A stretch of DNA of 48,094 nucleotides, taken from Parvibaculum sp049671045 (GTDB lineage Bacteria; Pseudomonadota; Alphaproteobacteria; Parvibaculales; Parvibaculaceae). Below, piece after piece: positions 45,567-48,094 of this stretch. The notes below the pieces were generated by a model, which was given only the letters and a program-made list of their open reading frames with translations, was not told where the DNA came from and searched no databases. The stretch spans positions 1 to 48,094 of the forward strand of contig NZ_JBATUH010000103.1 of assembly GCF_049671045.1 (NCBI RefSeq). The letters are read 5' to 3'. The stretch's first letter is position 1. Each line of letters begins with the position of its first letter. The position numbers were made by a program, and so were the translations under genes.

Positions 45567-46277
45567 ATGAAGTTGAAATCGGAAATCGCCTGGCGTCTCG
45601 GCTATGAGCTGGTCCGCATCAGGAAGGGGCACGGGCCCCGTGCGCTCGTATGGCAGATCATCAATGCGAGCGCGCCGACGGTCTGTTTCGATGTCGGCGC
45701 GAATGAAGGCCAGTGGGCCGGAGGCGTGCTGTCGGATGACGCCACACGCCGGATCGTGTCATTCGAGCCATTGTCGGAGGCGCACCGCGTCCTGTTGGAG
45801 AAAGCGCGAGGCTATCCGAACTGGGTGCTGGCGCCGCGCATGGCGATAGGCAACGAGGATACCGAGACGGTCATCAACATCTCGGGATTTTCGCAGTCTT
45901 CATCGCTTCGGCCGATGACGCATGTGCATTCGGATGCCGCGCCGGAAACCGCCTATGTCTCGACGGAGACGGTCGCCGTTCGCAGGCTCGACGGCGTCGC
46001 GGGCGAGTTTCTGCGTCCCGGCGACCGCATCTATCTCAAGATCGACACACAGGGCTTCGAGCGCGAGGTGCTCGAAGGCGCGACGGGCATCATGGAAAGC
46101 GTGGTTGCCTTGCAGGTGGAGCTTTCGTTCCGGGAACTTTACGCGGGCGAGACGCTGGCGGCCGAAATGATGGCGATGATCGGCAAGCTCGGCTTTCAGC
46201 TTTTCGGCTTCTGCAACGGACTCCGCGATCCGAAAACGAAGGCGCTTCTTCAGGCGGATGCGTTTTTCATTCGCTGA
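45567..46277 (+). CDS. FkbM family SAM-dependent methyltransferase
   Basis: A 236-residue methyltransferase. The SAM motif VCFDVGANEGQWAG lies at about 39-52, followed by IVSFEPLSEAHRVLLEKA, and the FkbM phrase IYLKIDTQGFEREVLEGA. LQVELSFRELYAG is also typical. Members usually O-methylate sugars or secondary metabolites. The substrate here is unknown. It sits between pepA and holC, which are usually direct neighbours, so it may be a later insertion. A TGGGG ribosome site lies upstream. Confidence 0.88.
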   Translation: MKLKSEIAWRLGYELVRIRKGHGPRALVWQIINASAPTVCFDVGANEGQWAGGVLSDDATRRIVSFEPLSEAHRVLLEKARGYPNWVLAPRMAIGNEDTETVINISGFSQSSSLRPMTHVHSDAAPETAYVSTETVAVRRLDGVAGEFLRPGDRIYLKIDTQGFEREVLEGATGIMESVVALQVELSFRELYAGETLAAEMMAMIGKLGFQLFGFCNGLRDPKTKALLQADAFFIR

Positions 46278-46299
46278 AACGGGGCCGTGACTGGACGAC

Positions 46300-46749
46300 A
46301 TGACCGAGGTGCTTTTCTACCATCTCCAGAACGCGACGCTCGAGCAGGTGCTGCCGCAATTGCTCGAGCGCTCGCTGGCGCGCCCCTGGCGATGCGTGGT
46401 GAAGGTCGGCAATCCGGAGCGGCTGGAAACGCTCGTCAACGAGCTTTGGACCTGGAGGGACGATGCCTTCCTCCCGCATGGCACGCGCGAGGACGGGCCC
46501 GCCGAACTCCAGCCGATCTTCCTGACCGTCGACGACGAGAACCCCAACGGCGCCCAGGTTCTGTTTCTCGTCGATGGCGCCGAGCCGGGCGACCTCTCGG
46601 GCTATGAGCGTTGCGTGCTGATGTTCGACGGCCGCGACGAGGCCGCGCTTGGCCGCGCGCGCGAGCAGTGGAAGCGCCTCAAGGCGGAAGGGCACGACGC
46701 GACCTACTGGCAGCAGAACGAACAGGGCCGGTGGGAGAAGAAGGCCTGA
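46300..46749 (+). CDS. holC: DNA polymerase III subunit chi
   Basis: A 149-residue chi subunit. Typical phrases are EVLFYHLQNATLEQVLPQLL, VVKVGNPERLETLVNELWTW, AFLPHGTREDGPAELQPIFL and FDGRDEAALGRAREQWKRLK. In E. coli chi links the clamp loader to the C-terminal tip of SSB. The gene follows the FkbM gene after 22 bases and pepA one gene earlier; pepA-holC is a common pairing. Confidence 0.95.
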   Translation: MTEVLFYHLQNATLEQVLPQLLERSLARPWRCVVKVGNPERLETLVNELWTWRDDAFLPHGTREDGPAELQPIFLTVDDENPNGAQVLFLVDGAEPGDLSGYERCVLMFDGRDEAALGRAREQWKRLKAEGHDATYWQQNEQGRWEKKA

Positions 46750-46883
46750 TCCCCGGCCATAAGAATTCGTAGAGCGGATATAAGATATCGCCGATTGATC
46801 GCGGCATCGGCCCTCCAATATCGTTGCGGCACATCGTCAAGGCCCGGCAATCGCGCCGGGCCACGAACCGAGGGGGCTCAGCC

Positions 46884-47798
46884 ATGTCCTGGAAACGTAT
46901 CGCGCTCATCGTGCTTGCCGTGATCGCCATTGCAGGCGGCGGCGCCTATTACTGGTTCATCGTCGAGAGCCATGTGCCGGCGGATGCCGAATTCGCCATC
47001 GACATGACCGAGGTGCGCAGGCTGGCCGCATCTATGCCGGGGGACAAGGCGCTCGAAATCGACGCGGAAAAAGTCGCGGCCTTTTCCTTCCCGAAAACGG
47101 CGGTGGTCGCCGGAGACGGCTGGAGCCGCGTCGAGATACCGGTCTATTCCTATCGCCTCGTTTTTCCCGACGGCATCACCGCGATCATCGACACGGCGCT
47201 CGACAACAAGCTCGGCGGCTCGAACCTCGTCTCCTTCGACAAGGCGGCCTATGACCGGATGAGCGCCGCGCTCGACAAGGCGTCGCTCATTCTCATCACG
47301 CATGAGCATATGGATCACATCGGCGGGCTTACCGAGCATCCGGATGTGAAACGCATCCTGCCTTCGACAAAGCTGACGCAGGAGCAGGTCGATCACCCGG
47401 AACGCTCCGCTCCCGCCGCTTTTCCGGAAGGCGCTCTCGATGGCTACGAGCCGCTCGTCTATGGCAATTACATGGCCATCGCGCCGGGCGTCGTTCTCAT
47501 CAAGTCGCCCGGCCATTCGCCCGGCAGCCAGATGATCTATGTGCAGAAATCGGATGGCACGGGGGTTCTTTTCGTCGGCGATGTCGCCTGGCAGTACCGC
47601 AATATCGAGCTCGTTCGCGAGCGCGCCCGGCTGATGACGCAGTTCTTTCTGAAAGAGGACCGCGGGGCGGTGTTCGGCCAGCTTCGCGAGCTTCATCGTC
47701 TGCATCAGGCGGAGCCGAAGCTGCGCATCGTGCCGGGACATGATGGCGAGGCTGTCGCCGCTCTCGTCGAGGCGGGCGTGATGAAGCCGGGGTTCTGA
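46884..47798 (+). CDS. Membrane-anchored metallo-beta-lactamase-fold hydrolase
   Basis: A 304-residue protein. The N-terminal helix IALIVLAVIAIAGGGAYYWF is probably an anchor, or an uncleaved signal, placing the enzyme in the periplasm. The MBL fold has the metal motif THEHMDHIGG at about 139-148, SPGHSPGSQ, LFVGDVAW and the final PGHDGEA. The ligand set HxHxDH is intact. The substrate is unknown; candidates include lactones, phosphodiesters or glyoxalase-II-like thioesters. The ATG at 46884 has GAGGGGG upstream; an earlier start at 46824 would hide the helix behind an Arg-rich leader. Confidence 0.85.
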   Translation: MSWKRIALIVLAVIAIAGGGAYYWFIVESHVPADAEFAIDMTEVRRLAASMPGDKALEIDAEKVAAFSFPKTAVVAGDGWSRVEIPVYSYRLVFPDGITAIIDTALDNKLGGSNLVSFDKAAYDRMSAALDKASLILITHEHMDHIGGLTEHPDVKRILPSTKLTQEQVDHPERSAPAAFPEGALDGYEPLVYGNYMAIAPGVVLIKSPGHSPGSQMIYVQKSDGTGVLFVGDVAWQYRNIELVRERARLMTQFFLKEDRGAVFGQLRELHRLHQAEPKLRIVPGHDGEAVAALVEAGVMKPGF

Positions 47799-47818
47799 TC
47801 GCGGTCCTTTGCTCCCTG

Positions 47819-47916
47819 CCTGCCGCTCTGGATCCCGGCATCCCGGCCTGCGCCGGGACAGGCAAGGCCGGGGTGACAGGAAGTAGGGAGTGACCAAGAT
47901 GGACCCCGGGTCAAGC
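47819..47916. repeat. Palindromic intergenic repeat, interrupted by an IS
   Basis: This stretch has the look of the common alphaproteobacterial intergenic palindromic elements. TCCCGGC-CTGC-GCCGGGA (47841-47858) is a perfect inverted repeat, followed by further CCGG-rich sequence and the phrase GACCCCGGGTCAAG. In intact copies that phrase is usually followed by a mirror CCCGGGG; here it breaks at about 47917, where the insertion sequence seems to begin. Confidence 0.6.
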
Positions 47917-47927
47917 AACCGTGGACG

Positions 47928-48094
47928 TTATTGAGCGAAAGCGGGGTCTGAGCGAGCGATGGCATTAAGGATGGTGATGAGCTTTCGCACGGTGGCGATC
48001 ATGGCGAGCTTGAAGGGTTTTCCACGCGTTCTGAGGTTTTGATAGAAGCCGCCGAGAACGGGATCCCTGACCTTGATGGCGCTGAGGACGGCCA
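47928..48094 (-). mobile_element. IS110-family transposase, C-terminal end only (runs off window)
   Basis: The last 54 codons of a transposase read leftward to a TAA at 47928-47930, starting outside the window. The product includes AVLSAIKVRDPVLGGFYQNL, RGKPFKLAMIATVRKLITIL and NAIARSDPAFAQ, matching the C-terminal serine-domain end of IS110-type transposases. About 11 bases lie between the stop and the broken repeat, so the element has a short 3' non-coding end. Completeness cannot be judged from this window. Confidence 0.8.

Overview
The window is GC-rich chromosomal DNA with dense, short-spaced genes and almost only housekeeping content. Gene order and protein style point to an alphaproteobacterium of the Rhizobiales/Hyphomicrobiales type: dnaB-alr near radA-cvpA-purF, rpsF-rpsR-rplI close to fabD-fabG-acpP-fabF-mltG-yicC-gmk, and rsmA-pdxA-surA-lptD-lptG-lptF divergent from pepA-holC. 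A Parvibaculum-like organism is a guess from overall resemblance, not something the sequence proves.

Layout. 1-3.2 kb: end of an RsmB-type rRNA methyltransferase, a small TPR protein and guaA. 3.2-7.2 kb: a plasma-membrane H+-ATPase of the P-type family preceded by a perfect FNR/FixK box, then an overlapping pair, a periplasmic TPR protein and a membrane protein. 7.3-11.9 kb: panB, a YfgM-like protein, bamB and der. 12-21 kb, minus strand: dnaB, alr, mlaE, mlaF, radA, cvpA, purF and an SDR. 21.4-24.3 kb: doxX, cfa and a DUF389 membrane protein. 24.3-25.9 kb, minus: rpsF-rpsR-rplI with a clear promoter and a strong terminator. 25.9-26.7 kb: one visibly AT-richer orphan gene. 26.8-33.2 kb: the fatty-acid synthesis cluster fabD-fabG-acpP-fabF, followed by mltG, yicC and gmk. 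33.2-35.5 kb, minus: a Gly/Met-rich Spy-like protein, a DUF302 protein and a zinc alcohol dehydrogenase. 35.6-43.7 kb, minus: lptF-lptG-lptD-surA-pdxA-rsmA. 44-47.8 kb, plus: pepA, an FkbM methyltransferase, holC and a membrane-anchored metallo-beta-lactamase-fold protein. The right edge holds a palindromic intergenic repeat cut by the 3' end of an IS110-family transposase.

The common theme is envelope building: BamB, SurA, LptD/F/G, MlaE/F, MltG, Alr, Cfa and the fatty-acid genes, set among replication, translation and nucleotide genes.

The most interesting locus is the orphan gene at 25913-26713. Its N-terminus looks like a nucleoside-deoxyribosyltransferase/TIR-like effector domain with a candidate catalytic Glu. 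A winged-helix-like middle follows. The protein ends in DEEIPF, which closely matches the acidic C-terminal tip of single-stranded DNA-binding protein (SSB). Together with its foreign base composition and its position between two core operons, this suggests a stand-alone defence or replication-stress effector that imitates or taps the SSB interaction hub. That role is an inference.
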